Origin: CAXQZM01 sp965229645
GTDB lineage: Bacteria; Pseudomonadota; Alphaproteobacteria; UBA7985
Reading direction: 5' to 3'
DNA length: 64,000 nucleotides
Assembly: GCA_965229645.1 (NCBI GenBank)
Contig: OZ245893.1
Location: 868,001 to 932,000 of the forward strand
Part shown: one piece after another, positions 10,733 through 18,922 of the stretch
Layout of the letters: each line of letters opens with the position of its first letter
Numbering within the stretch: position 1 is the first letter of the stretch
Notes under the pieces: model-generated
What the model was told of the DNA's origin: nothing
Databases searched by the model: none
Seen by the model: only the letters and a program-made list of their open reading frames with translations
Translations under genes and position numbers: made by a program

Positions 10733-10841
10733 ACGACACCTTCGCTTCGCTCGGCGCGGAACCGCATTTTTTGACGGGTCGTGTGGCGCGCTTTGCCATG
10801 CCTAGGAATAAGGCAGACCTAAGGCCTTAAATTCAGCAAGC
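10733..10841 (-). repeat. second dispersed repeat family, copy 1 (uninterrupted)
   Basis: Read on the minus strand, 10841-10820 matches 20687-20708 with one mismatch in 22 bases. The sequence that continues to 10776 matches 20904-20949, with GCCACACGACCC identical. Further out, AAAAATG, TTCCG and AAGCGAAGCGAAG recur near 26535-26570. In the right-hand copy the same point is interrupted by element B, so this copy shows the unoccupied site. The rest of the 187-base spacer holds no gene that I can see. Confidence 0.7.
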
Positions 10842-10918
10842 TCCCATCCAACGTCATCCAGCGCGGGCCGCAAAGAGCGGCGGCTCTCGAACAAGCCGCC
10901 CTCAACCTTACCGCCCGT

Positions 10919-11542
10919 CTAAACACTCCAGTCTCGGCTGGCAGGCTCGGGCACCTGCCACATTTCAGTCTCGAAATTCCAGTACTTTAGCGTCCAACGC
11001 GCACCGCGCTTTTCGATCTGCGTGGGCGTGGCGTTGCTGTAGGCACCCGCCCAAGGGTCCATATCGATGCCGAGGCCCAAGCTCAGACCGTGCAAAACCC
11101 CCGCGTGGCCACCGACCAGCATATCGTCGTGCGTAAGGCCGTCGTTCAGGCCCGCGATCAGGCGGGCGATGAACGCGGCCGTCGGCTCGACCCCCGCGGG
11201 GTCCTCAATAAAGAAGTTGCGCTCGGCGGGAATCGGCATGCCTTCCACGCCTGCAAAGTCGCGCTCGATCAAGCGCGTGTCTTGACAGTGGTCGAGTTTT
11301 TTGCCGCGCAGATAGGGCGCGAGCGTTTGCTGCACGCGGATGAGCGGGCTCGACAGCACGGCCTGGACGGGCAAGGTGTCCAGCACGGGCGCGGCGCGGC
11401 GCGCCTGGCCATAACCCAAGTCGGTCAAGGGCCAGTCGCGGGTATTGGCATGAAACACCCCCTGCACATTGCCTTCACTCTGCGCATGGCGCAGAAAGAA
11501 AAAACGCCGCACGGGCAGATCGTGGATAGCAAATCGCGACAT
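10919..11542 (-). CDS. histidine phosphatase superfamily protein
   Basis: This 207-residue protein of the phosphoglycerate-mutase-like fold has the phospho-His motif FLRHAQSEGN near the N terminus, an acid/base region in ERDFAGVEG and the second catalytic His in GGHAGVLHG. The family covers cofactor-dependent phosphoglycerate mutases, sugar phosphatases and broad-specificity phosphatases. The ERDFAG variant is closer to the general phosphatases than to true mutases. It lies just downstream of the second FAD-GcvT gene on the same strand with a 57-base gap. Its substrate is not evident. Confidence 0.85.
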   Translation of the reverse strand: MSRFAIHDLPVRRFFFLRHAQSEGNVQGVFHANTRDWPLTDLGYGQARRAAPVLDTLPVQAVLSSPLIRVQQTLAPYLRGKKLDHCQDTRLIERDFAGVEGMPIPAERNFFIEDPAGVEPTAAFIARLIAGLNDGLTHDDMLVGGHAGVLHGLSLGLGIDMDPWAGAYSNATPTQIEKRGARWTLKYWNFETEMWQVPEPASRDWSV

Positions 11543-11599
11543 AGAACTTTGGTCGCCTCGATAGATCCTAAGCGAAGGTCATTTCAAAACGGCCCGCCC

Positions 11600-14164
11600 C
11601 TAAAGTTTGGGGCGCTCGGCCTTGGGGTCGTAGAGCGGTTTGAACGACGCCAGCGCCTCGAATCGCTGGCCCGCGACCTCGACCTCAAAGTGCGAGCCTA
11701 GGGTCTCGGACATGCTTTCGCCAGGCTCGATGGGCACGTAAGCCAGGCCAATGGCCCCGCCCAGATGATGGCCGTAGTTGCCCGAGGTTAAAAAGCCGAC
11801 GATCTCGCCGTCGCGCACCAGCGGCTCGTTATGATAGAGCAGCGGTTCGGGATCCTTCAGCTGCACCTGGATTAGTCGGCGATTGAGGCCCGCTTGCTTC
11901 TTGGTAAGGACCGCCTCTCTGCCGTTGAAGGCGGGCTTGCTGGTATCGACGGCAAAGCCTAGACCGGCTTCCAACACATGATCCTCGTCCGTGATGTCGT
12001 GGCCAAAGTGGCGATAGGCTTTTTCGATCCGGCAGGAATCCAAGACGTGCAGGCCCGCGAGGGTCGGGCGTTGATCGAGCAAGGTTTCGAACACATGCCC
12101 CGCCATATCCGCGCTCACGTAAATTTCCCAACCCAGCTCGCCCACGTAGGTCACCCGATGCGCCCGCGCCAGACCCATGCCGATGTCGATCGGCTGATGC
12201 GTGCCGAAGGGGAAGGCCTCGTTCGAGAAATCGGCAGGCGAGACACGCTGCAACAGCGCGCGGCTGTTGGGGCCCATGACCGCAAAGGCCGCTTCGGCCG
12301 CCGTGACATCGGTGACGACGACAAACTCGTCCTGCATATGCTTGCGCATCCAGGCCAAATCGCGCTGCACCGTCGCCGCAGGCGTGACCAGTATGTACGC
12401 CGTTTCGCTCAAGCGATTGACCGTCAGGTCCGCCTCGATCCCGCCGCGCGCATTCAGGAGCTGCGTATAGACAATTTTGCCGGCGGGCACATCGACTTGG
12501 CCGCCGCATAAGCGGTTCAAAAAAGCGCAGGCGTCGCGCCCCTCGACGCGAATTTTGCCGAAGGATGACAAGTCGAAAACCCCGACATCGTTTCGAACGG
12601 CGGCGTGTTCCTTGGCGGCAAGGTCAAACCAGTTCTGCCGCTTCCAACTATAGGCATAGGCGGGCGCGTCCCCCGCCAATGCGAGTGTGGACGCCAGCCC
12701 TGGGGTGGGTCGTTGCCACTTCAGCGGCGGGCCTGCGGGCGCAGGTGCCTCTGCCCCCATTCTTAGGGGTCCCGATTTTGCGGGGTCAAACCAGTTGGCC
12801 CGTTCCCATCCTGCGGTTTCGCCGAAGCACGCGCCCTTGGCCTTCAACAGCTCGTGGACGGGCGAACGCCGGATGCCGCGCGCGGTCTCGGGTTGCTTAT
12901 AGGGGTAGTGATCGGCGTAAAGCAGACCCAGCGATTCCTTGGTACGGTTGAACAGGTAGGTGCGATTGGCCTGGAACGGCTGCATGCGCCGTATATCCAC
13001 GTCCCACAAATCAAACGGCGCGTCGCCGCCGACAATCCACTCCGCCAGCGCCTTACCCGCCCCGCCCGCCGACTGAATCCCGACGGAATTGAACCCCGCC
13101 GCCACAAAGAAATTCCGTAGCTCGGGCGCCTCCCCCAGCAAATAGCGGTCGTCGGGCGTGAAGGATTCGGGGCCGTTGAAAAAGGTATGGATGCCCGTTT
13201 CGGCCAGGATCGGCATGCGTTCGCACGCTGCTGCTAAGATCGGTTCAAAATGGTCAAAGTCCTCGGGCAATTCATCGAAGCAAAAGTCCTCAGGAATCCC
13301 ATCCATGGCCCAGGGCTTGGCGTTGGGCTCAAACGCGCCGAGCAAGATCTTGCCTGCGTCTTCCTTATAGTAGGCGCATTCGTCGGGCACCCGCAGCACG
13401 GGCAACTTGCCCATGCCAGGGATAGACTCCGTGACGATATAAAAATGCTCAGCCGCATGAAGCGGCACCCTGACCCCAGCCAGCTCGCCGACCTGCCGCC
13501 CCCACATGCCCGCGCAGTTGACCACAAAGTCGCACGCAATCCGCCCGCGCTCGCCCTCGCCGCCCTCGCCCGCGCTGCCCCTTACGTCGTAACGCACCCC
13601 CGTCACCCGCCCGTCGGCTTGGTCGATGCCCGTGACCTGGACCCCTTCGATGATTTGAGCGCCCAAGTTGCGCGCGCCCTTGGCCAGCGACTGCGTAACG
13701 TTGGACGGGTCGGCCTGCCCGTCGAGCGGCAGATAGACCCCGCCGACGACATCGTGCGTTTCCAAATAGGGGTAGCGGTCCTTCACTTCGGCGGTGCTGA
13801 TCTCCTCAACCTCGACGCCAAAGGCCCGCGCCATGGAGGCTTGGCGAGAAATCTCCTCCATGCGCGCCGTCGTTAGGGCCGCAGTGATCGACCCGTTGCG
13901 GGTAAAACCCGTCTCAACCCCCGTTTCCTCGCCCAAGGTCCAATAAAGCTCCTGGCTATACTTGGCGAGCTTGGTCATATTGTGCGTCGCCCGCAACTGC
14001 GCGATCAACCCCGCCGCGTGCCACGTGGTCCCGCACGCTAGCTGCCGACGCTCCAACAATAGAAGGTCGGTCCAACCCATTTTGGCCAAATGGTACGCCA
14101 CGGACGTGCCAATGACCCCGCCGCCAATAATGACCACACGCGCGTTGCTCGGAATGTTGCTCAT
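11600..14164 (-). CDS. FAD-dependent oxidoreductase / GcvT fusion, sarcosine-dimethylglycine dehydrogenase type
   Basis: This 854-residue paralogue of the 6883-9327 protein starts with VVIIGGGVIGTSVAYHL (FAD binding). The CGTTWHAAGL motif carries the His expected to bind FAD covalently. The C-terminal half shows GcvT features such as GELGWEIYVSAD and SGNYGHHLGG. The expected reaction is oxidative N-demethylation of a sarcosine- or dimethylglycine-like amine with transfer of the carbon to tetrahydrofolate. It is well separated upstream (about 690 bases) from the Cas13a locus, which runs the other way. The precise substrate is inferred only from the family. Confidence 0.92.
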   Translation of the reverse strand: MSNIPSNARVVIIGGGVIGTSVAYHLAKMGWTDLLLLERRQLACGTTWHAAGLIAQLRATHNMTKLAKYSQELYWTLGEETGVETGFTRNGSITAALTTARMEEISRQASMARAFGVEVEEISTAEVKDRYPYLETHDVVGGVYLPLDGQADPSNVTQSLAKGARNLGAQIIEGVQVTGIDQADGRVTGVRYDVRGSAGEGGEGERGRIACDFVVNCAGMWGRQVGELAGVRVPLHAAEHFYIVTESIPGMGKLPVLRVPDECAYYKEDAGKILLGAFEPNAKPWAMDGIPEDFCFDELPEDFDHFEPILAAACERMPILAETGIHTFFNGPESFTPDDRYLLGEAPELRNFFVAAGFNSVGIQSAGGAGKALAEWIVGGDAPFDLWDVDIRRMQPFQANRTYLFNRTKESLGLLYADHYPYKQPETARGIRRSPVHELLKAKGACFGETAGWERANWFDPAKSGPLRMGAEAPAPAGPPLKWQRPTPGLASTLALAGDAPAYAYSWKRQNWFDLAAKEHAAVRNDVGVFDLSSFGKIRVEGRDACAFLNRLCGGQVDVPAGKIVYTQLLNARGGIEADLTVNRLSETAYILVTPAATVQRDLAWMRKHMQDEFVVVTDVTAAEAAFAVMGPNSRALLQRVSPADFSNEAFPFGTHQPIDIGMGLARAHRVTYVGELGWEIYVSADMAGHVFETLLDQRPTLAGLHVLDSCRIEKAYRHFGHDITDEDHVLEAGLGFAVDTSKPAFNGREAVLTKKQAGLNRRLIQVQLKDPEPLLYHNEPLVRDGEIVGFLTSGNYGHHLGGAIGLAYVPIEPGESMSETLGSHFEVEVAGQRFEALASFKPLYDPKAERPKL

Positions 14165-14851
14165 GCCCCCGCCCCTAACCCCAAGCCCGCCCGCGCACTC
14201 GACCGCAGGCGGCGCTCAAGTGACACATATGCGCCGCGCGCTGATCCCCTGCCGCCAGTTGGCGCGCGTCTCATACCAGCGGAAAGGTCAAAATGACTCG
14301 CGAGCCGAAGAGTCCAAATCCAACTCAATTCCCCTCCCTCGGAGGGGTGGCAGGCGAAGCCTGACGGGTTGGTTCTGCGATGTGCCAACCCATCTCTAAA
14401 GTCGGGAGAACAGGCGGTTCCAAAACACGGGTCACGCCGCCCTTGTCCCAGGCGTGCAACACGCGCAATACGACCATCCAGCAACTCAACATCGATCAAA
14501 GAAAAATGTCATCACTGACGGGCAGCCGATGGGACGGAAGGATCCATCTCCGCGTCAGCATCAGCCGCAACGCCGCTGAACCAACAGGATTTCCGTTGGT
14601 ATGATAAGACAAGGCGCTTTCTGGCCGCACCAAGCGAGATCGAATCTTCCCCAAAAGCGATTGCCCTGCTCCCTTGCAGAGGCACCCCCTAGGGCGGGGT
14701 GATCTGCGGAAGCGCCCATGGAGGCCTGCGCTCGGGGACCTTTATTCCGCACCGAATGGCACCTCGTCAGGATAGGCCTACCACCGCCTTGATCATCCCT
14801 ACGCCAATCCCGATATGACTCGAACCCATCAACCTCAAATCAGGGCGCCGC
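14165..14851. other. 687-base spacer upstream of the Cas13a gene
   Basis: No convincing gene is present. The spacer holds a truncated end of the dispersed element (14274-14298, TACCAGCGG then AATGACTC, preceded by TCA), small hairpins around 14331-14375, and a degenerate copy of the second repeat family (about 14448-14515, sharing 16 bases, 14497-14512, with 26530-26550). Promoters for the divergent FAD-GcvT gene and for cas13a must lie here, but I cannot place -35/-10 boxes with confidence. No anti-repeat resembling the CRISPR repeat is visible, in line with type VI-A not needing a tracrRNA. Confidence 0.6.
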
Positions 14852-16639
14852 ATGAAACTCGTTCACTCAATCGGAAAAAGCCAAACCCAATGGACCGAAC
14901 AAGGGACCGAAAATCCAGAACTGGCCTCTGTTCTCAAACGGCAGGCACGCGCGCTTAGGCCGCACTTCAAAGGCCGCGACCTTGGGGAAGATCAGGACGC
15001 TTTGGCCTTAGCAAAAACGCACCCGCTTTTGCTCATTCGCCAATTCATTTCGTGCGTTGACAAGGTGTTCAACAAGGCAAAATCGCTGAAACACATGTCC
15101 GAGGCAGGGGTTCGTCACCGTGATGCCCTCGGTACCGCATGTTGGGAACATCTTCGCGCGCACACATCTTTTGATCCCGAAGGGGAAGATCAATACCGAA
15201 AGATATGGCGATGGAAACTGCATCCCTACGCGCAAGCCGCCGATCTGGACGGCGATCTCGCCAAGATGAAAAAACAGCAGAAAGGGGCCAAAAACACCAG
15301 GCAGGGCGCGCGCAAGCCTAGCGTCGTACAAGTATTTCATCCCAAGTGCGACCTGTTCTTAGCAGGATCGCGAGAGGCCCCCGACTTTGCAGCGACTGCG
15401 CAGAACATCTGCGATCACCTATTTTCAGGCAGCCGAAGGCGCAACTTGCCCCCGCTTAAGCAGGGCAAAATCGATCTCAGAATCCGAAGCGTTGCATCTT
15501 CGACAACGCAGGCCCAACATGGCGCGCTCTGGCGGCCACAAGACCCTGCGCCCCAATGGGTTATCGACGCCTATCGCGTTGGAAAACAGGCGACAAGCCC
15601 AGGCTCACAAGCATACGAAGACATAGCGACCAAAATCTACCAACAGGTCCGCGCTCAAGAACAACCACGCAAGGGAACCGCACACAAGTCAGGCAAGCAG
15701 AAACGCTTCACCCTCCATCCGAGTCTGGTGGGCGAATTACTACATCAACACTACGAGCCCATGAAAGTTCGCGGTGGCGACATCAGTGACGAGACTTTAG
15801 CCATCCACAACTTCCACCTTTCGGTCAAGGCGTTCTACAACAACAAAATTCGCAAGTCCGCCGTTCCCAAAAACAAGAACAACTTTAGATGGAGCGACCG
15901 GCTGCCAAAAAACATGAACGACTTGGTCGCAGCCATGCGCCAGCAAAGTGCAAATCGCAACACCGCCGCCCTGATCCGCGATGGCCGCAACCTTTGCCAC
16001 GCTGTCCAATTGGCGGGACAAGATCACAACAAAATCCCAGAACTCCGCAAACGCCTGCGCACCTCCGATCATCAAATATGGATCAAACAATCGGAAGCCT
16101 TTGAACGCCATTGGCGAACTTTCCTCAGCCAAGCAGGCCGCACGCTAACGCATTGGGCCGATCCTGAAGGCACAGTCGAAATTAATTTCAAAACCTATGG
16201 TACTAGCGATATTTTCGATGCAGACGTAGCGAAGCTAGTCGTGGGCAAGCCCCTAGACGAGGGCAAACTCAAGAAAATAGTGTCCTACGAAGGCCGTTTT
16301 GCGGACCTCGATCATTTTAATCGGATGGCGAGCCTGGTTTACGACAAAGCCTTGCAAGACGAAAACGGAAAGCCCCTAGACCAAGACGGCACCTTCGATT
16401 GCCAAAACCAAGAGCAGGCAGAATCACGACTCTTCGCTCTGTTGCGGGTCACCGCCAAGTTTCGGAACGAGGTCTTTCATTTCAGGAGCCGCCAGAGCTT
16501 TATGAAGCTGGTTCGCACCCTTTCCGACGCAAACAGATGGCAGAACGTCGACGGTTTTGACGACCTACTTCGTTTCGCCAAAATCCGACTAAGCGCCGAT
16601 CAAGAAGGCCGTCAACGGCGCGCTGCCAAAGTTATCTAG
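14852..16639 (+). CDS. cas13a: Cas13a, N-terminal part (NTD, helical-1 and HEPN1 motif), ends at in-frame TAG
   Basis: This frame gives 595 residues of a type VI-A effector, a crRNA-guided RNase. Blocks that align by eye with remembered Rhodobacter capsulatus Cas13a are LLIRQFISCVDKVF (residues about 63-76), RHRDALGTACWE with KLHPYA after it, and LFALLRVTAKFRNEVFHF. The last contains the HEPN R-x4-H catalytic pair Arg538 and His543. In Cas13a the first HEPN motif lies a little before mid-protein, as here. The reading frame stops at TAG (16637-16639) and resumes in the same frame in the next feature, the two together spanning about 1,287 codons. An ATG with a weak AGGGCG upstream is the start. 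A/T-richer codons than in neighbouring genes suggest lateral origin. Confidence 0.9.
   Translation: MKLVHSIGKSQTQWTEQGTENPELASVLKRQARALRPHFKGRDLGEDQDALALAKTHPLLLIRQFISCVDKVFNKAKSLKHMSEAGVRHRDALGTACWEHLRAHTSFDPEGEDQYRKIWRWKLHPYAQAADLDGDLAKMKKQQKGAKNTRQGARKPSVVQVFHPKCDLFLAGSREAPDFAATAQNICDHLFSGSRRRNLPPLKQGKIDLRIRSVASSTTQAQHGALWRPQDPAPQWVIDAYRVGKQATSPGSQAYEDIATKIYQQVRAQEQPRKGTAHKSGKQKRFTLHPSLVGELLHQHYEPMKVRGGDISDETLAIHNFHLSVKAFYNNKIRKSAVPKNKNNFRWSDRLPKNMNDLVAAMRQQSANRNTAALIRDGRNLCHAVQLAGQDHNKIPELRKRLRTSDHQIWIKQSEAFERHWRTFLSQAGRTLTHWADPEGTVEINFKTYGTSDIFDADVAKLVVGKPLDEGKLKKIVSYEGRFADLDHFNRMASLVYDKALQDENGKPLDQDGTFDCQNQEQAESRLFALLRVTAKFRNEVFHFRSRQSFMKLVRTLSDANRWQNVDGFDDLLRFAKIRLSADQEGRQRRAAKVI
16637..16639 (+). 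other. in-frame amber codon dividing cas13a
   Basis: The reading frame runs ATC-TAG-GGC-TTG-AAG, and the frame before and after the TAG is the same (codons start at 14852 + 3n). One base change, for example CAG to TAG, would explain it. TAG also ends ordinary genes here (gap, the transaldolase-like gene), so the codon is not reassigned. It lies just after the HEPN1 motif region, near the start of the helical-2 part of Cas13a. Confidence 0.9.
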
Positions 16640-16642
16640 GGC

Positions 16643-18715
16643 TTGAAGCTTGACTTATACGCGCCCAACACGAAGGCCTTGCAAGTCCTCGTTGATGCAG
16701 AAATCCACGGGAACCAAAGCGATCTTGTTTTGCCAACTTTCTCCCGTATCATTGCCAAAAACCATGACCTGATTCATGGCGGGCATGTCGAGTCTGACGA
16801 AAATCAAAGGACTCAAGATGCCCGCCACTTACTCCCGCAAAAGATCAGTGGCGAAACCATGGAGGATCAGGCCAATACGGCCCGCTACGGCGCACTTCAA
16901 ATTCTCTACAATTCCTGCTTTCGGGCCTGGCTGGACAAAGTCGATGGCACGACCTTGATCGAGGCCCACCGTCAAGTCGTTGCAGAAATTACCGAGCGCG
17001 CGGCGAAGGAAAACAGCAAAAGCCCTTTTCAAGACCTTATGGTCGCCCGCGCAGGTTCGTTGCCAACCTTGGGACACGGGACGAAATTGCAAGACTGGTT
17101 CGATACCCTGCAACACTTCATAACCGCAGAAACTCGTCAAGACCGCACCTACAAGGCCGACCAGGACCAGTCTCGGGCAAATTCGCATTGGATCGAGAGT
17201 TTTAAGTGCGAACTGCTGGGCTTGCTCTTTTGCAAGTTCGTGGCGGAAGACGCGCAACGCCCGCACCACTGGCTTATGACTGGCCCGCTAACCCCAACCG
17301 ATGCCCCACTCGAACCCATCAACGTCGCGCTGTCGCAACCACCAACGCCCGTTCAGGATTGGGAGGCCCTGTTCTACCTCATTCTCTACCTTGTCCCCCA
17401 CCAAGATGTGGGCCGTCTGATGACCCAGTTTTCCAAGGCGGTCGCCCTGGACGACAAGACCCCCAACCCACTTCAAGACGCTGATAAGGTCGCTCGTCTC
17501 AGGGACTTGTGCTTGACCTACACGCAAATGGCGGGGGAACATGCGGTCACGGCGCTAGAGGCACCAAACTTCCTGCAAGACTTTCGTGGCCTGTTCACCT
17601 ACCCTGCGGACTTTGATCGTGTGTTCAAAGGACACGAGCCCGATCAGCCCGTGACCGTCACCGCAGAGGTCGAGTCAAAACGCCTTGAGGGGGTACAAAC
17701 GGGGCTAAGGCACATCAGCCGGTTCGGGACGCCGCACCTCCTGAAGTCCATGTTTGGGGACCAGCGCATCAAAACGCAGGAGGTGAAGACCTACCTGGCG
17801 GGCCTCAAAACTATTGCCGAGGATCACAAACGCGCCGCAAAGCAGCGTGAAGCCCTCGTAAGACGCAATGGGCAACGTCAGAAAATCGCGGATCGGCAAA
17901 TACGCGAGTATAAGGCCACGGTCGATAAGATTGACCGATTCAAAACCGTGGCCGAGCGGGTGCGCCTCAGTGGCTTTGTGGGCCATCATATTTTGACCAT
18001 GCGCCTCGTCGCACGCCTTGTGGACTTTTCGGCAACGTGGGAACGTGATCGCATGTTTGTCGCCCTCGCGCTCTATGCCTCACACCTTAAGGATGAAGAT
18101 TGGCCGCGGAATGTCGCCGCCTTTGCCAAGAAAGTCATTAATGCAAAGTCATCAAAAGCCATCTTAGGTCTCCTCAAAGACAAAGGGGTGGGCGCGGAAT
18201 CTCTGGAGTACTTTTGCCGTCATTTCGGCGAGCGTAAGGCGGAAATTCGCAACGCGCTCGCTCATTTCGCTGTGTTGAAACCCGATTTTCAGTTGACCGA
18301 ACAAATCAACCAGGTCCGCGATCTCATGGGGTACGACCGGAAGTTGAAAAACGCCGTCAGCAAAGCCATGAAGGACATCTTGCTCGATGCGGGGTTTGAC
18401 GTAACTTGGCATGTCCACGACCATCAGTTGCGCGCGCCCACAAAGGCTGGAACGGGCGTTCGGTCTGCACGCATGACGCATTTGTCGTTTTTGTCGGGTC
18501 AAAACAAAGGACAAAGGTTCTCTCAAGATCGCACGTCCCACGCGAGACGCATTGCGGTGGCGAATTTGGTCTTTGGGGCGGGCAACCAAGCGTTGGCCTC
18601 CCCTCCCAGCAACCACAAGTCCAAAGCCCAGCGCCACAACCCTCGCGCCCAGCGCCCGACAACCCGCAAACAGAACCCACGCCAAAAGGCCAGAAACAGA
18701 GCCAATAGGCGGTGA
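16643..18715 (+). CDS. cas13a: Cas13a, C-terminal part (helical-2, linker and HEPN2 motif)
   Basis: This is a continuous 690-codon frame in phase with the upstream half. Near the end, RKAEIRNALAHFAVL provides the second HEPN R-x4-H pair (Arg536 and His541 of this part; Arg1133 and His1138 counted through the TAG). The blocks VRDLMGYDRKLKNAV and RFSQDRTSHA correspond to the C-terminal end of remembered R. capsulatus Cas13a. The last 45 residues are basic and low in complexity. The nominal TTG start has no good ribosome site, only AGGG one base away. The first downstream ATG is at 16859. Whether this half is made by readthrough, by internal initiation or not at all cannot be decided from sequence. 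Confidence 0.88.
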   Translation: MKLDLYAPNTKALQVLVDAEIHGNQSDLVLPTFSRIIAKNHDLIHGGHVESDENQRTQDARHLLPQKISGETMEDQANTARYGALQILYNSCFRAWLDKVDGTTLIEAHRQVVAEITERAAKENSKSPFQDLMVARAGSLPTLGHGTKLQDWFDTLQHFITAETRQDRTYKADQDQSRANSHWIESFKCELLGLLFCKFVAEDAQRPHHWLMTGPLTPTDAPLEPINVALSQPPTPVQDWEALFYLILYLVPHQDVGRLMTQFSKAVALDDKTPNPLQDADKVARLRDLCLTYTQMAGEHAVTALEAPNFLQDFRGLFTYPADFDRVFKGHEPDQPVTVTAEVESKRLEGVQTGLRHISRFGTPHLLKSMFGDQRIKTQEVKTYLAGLKTIAEDHKRAAKQREALVRRNGQRQKIADRQIREYKATVDKIDRFKTVAERVRLSGFVGHHILTMRLVARLVDFSATWERDRMFVALALYASHLKDEDWPRNVAAFAKKVINAKSSKAILGLLKDKGVGAESLEYFCRHFGERKAEIRNALAHFAVLKPDFQLTEQINQVRDLMGYDRKLKNAVSKAMKDILLDAGFDVTWHVHDHQLRAPTKAGTGVRSARMTHLSFLSGQNKGQRFSQDRTSHARRIAVANLVFGAGNQALASPPSNHKSKAQRHNPRAQRPTTRKQNPRQKARNRANRR

Positions 18716-18922
18716 CGGGCTTAGGCTTTCGCCCTGGGGTTCCTACTTCATTCTTGCCAACGCATTCCGTAGGAACTACCTTTCAAGACAACTCCTCACT
18801 GCAAAGGAGTCGATTTTGAAAAAATGACGATTCAGGAGCAAACAGCCACCTTCAAACAGGGATTTTTTTTTGCGCAGGTGTCGCTTTTTCTCCCATCTTT
18901 TGATAGAGTTAGCGAAGACCTA
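18716..18922 (+). promoter_or_regulatory. CRISPR leader and end-of-cas13a region
   Basis: This 207-base A/T-richer stretch lies between the cas13a stop and the first repeat. It holds an inverted repeat GTTCCTAC (18739-18746) / GTAGGAAC (18769-18776), a hairpin ACTCCT (18791-18796) / AGGAGT (18805-18810) followed by ATTTT that could end the cas13a transcript, and a T9 run near 18863-18871. It is taken as the leader because repeats are perfect on this side and decay on the other. No convincing -35/-10 pair was found. Confidence 0.55.

Noticed and set aside
14165..14851. tracrRNA or glycine riboswitch upstream of cas13a or the FAD-GcvT gene
   Set aside because: No anti-repeat to the CRISPR repeat and no recognisable riboswitch core was found on either strand.
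16637..16639. TAG read as pyrrolysine
   Set aside because: No pyrrolysine genes or methylamine corrinoid methyltransferases are in the window, and TAG ends other genes here normally.
14852..18715. Two separate HEPN toxin or abortive-infection genes instead of Cas13a
   Set aside because: The frames are in phase with only TAG and one codon between them. The spacing of the two R-x4-H motifs, the other sequence blocks and the adjacent array fit Cas13a.
14852..18715. Cas13b, Cas13c or Cas13d
   Set aside because: In Cas13b the HEPN motifs are near the two termini and the repeat lies 3' of the spacer. Cas13d is shorter, at about 930 residues. Motif positions and repeat layout fit Cas13a.
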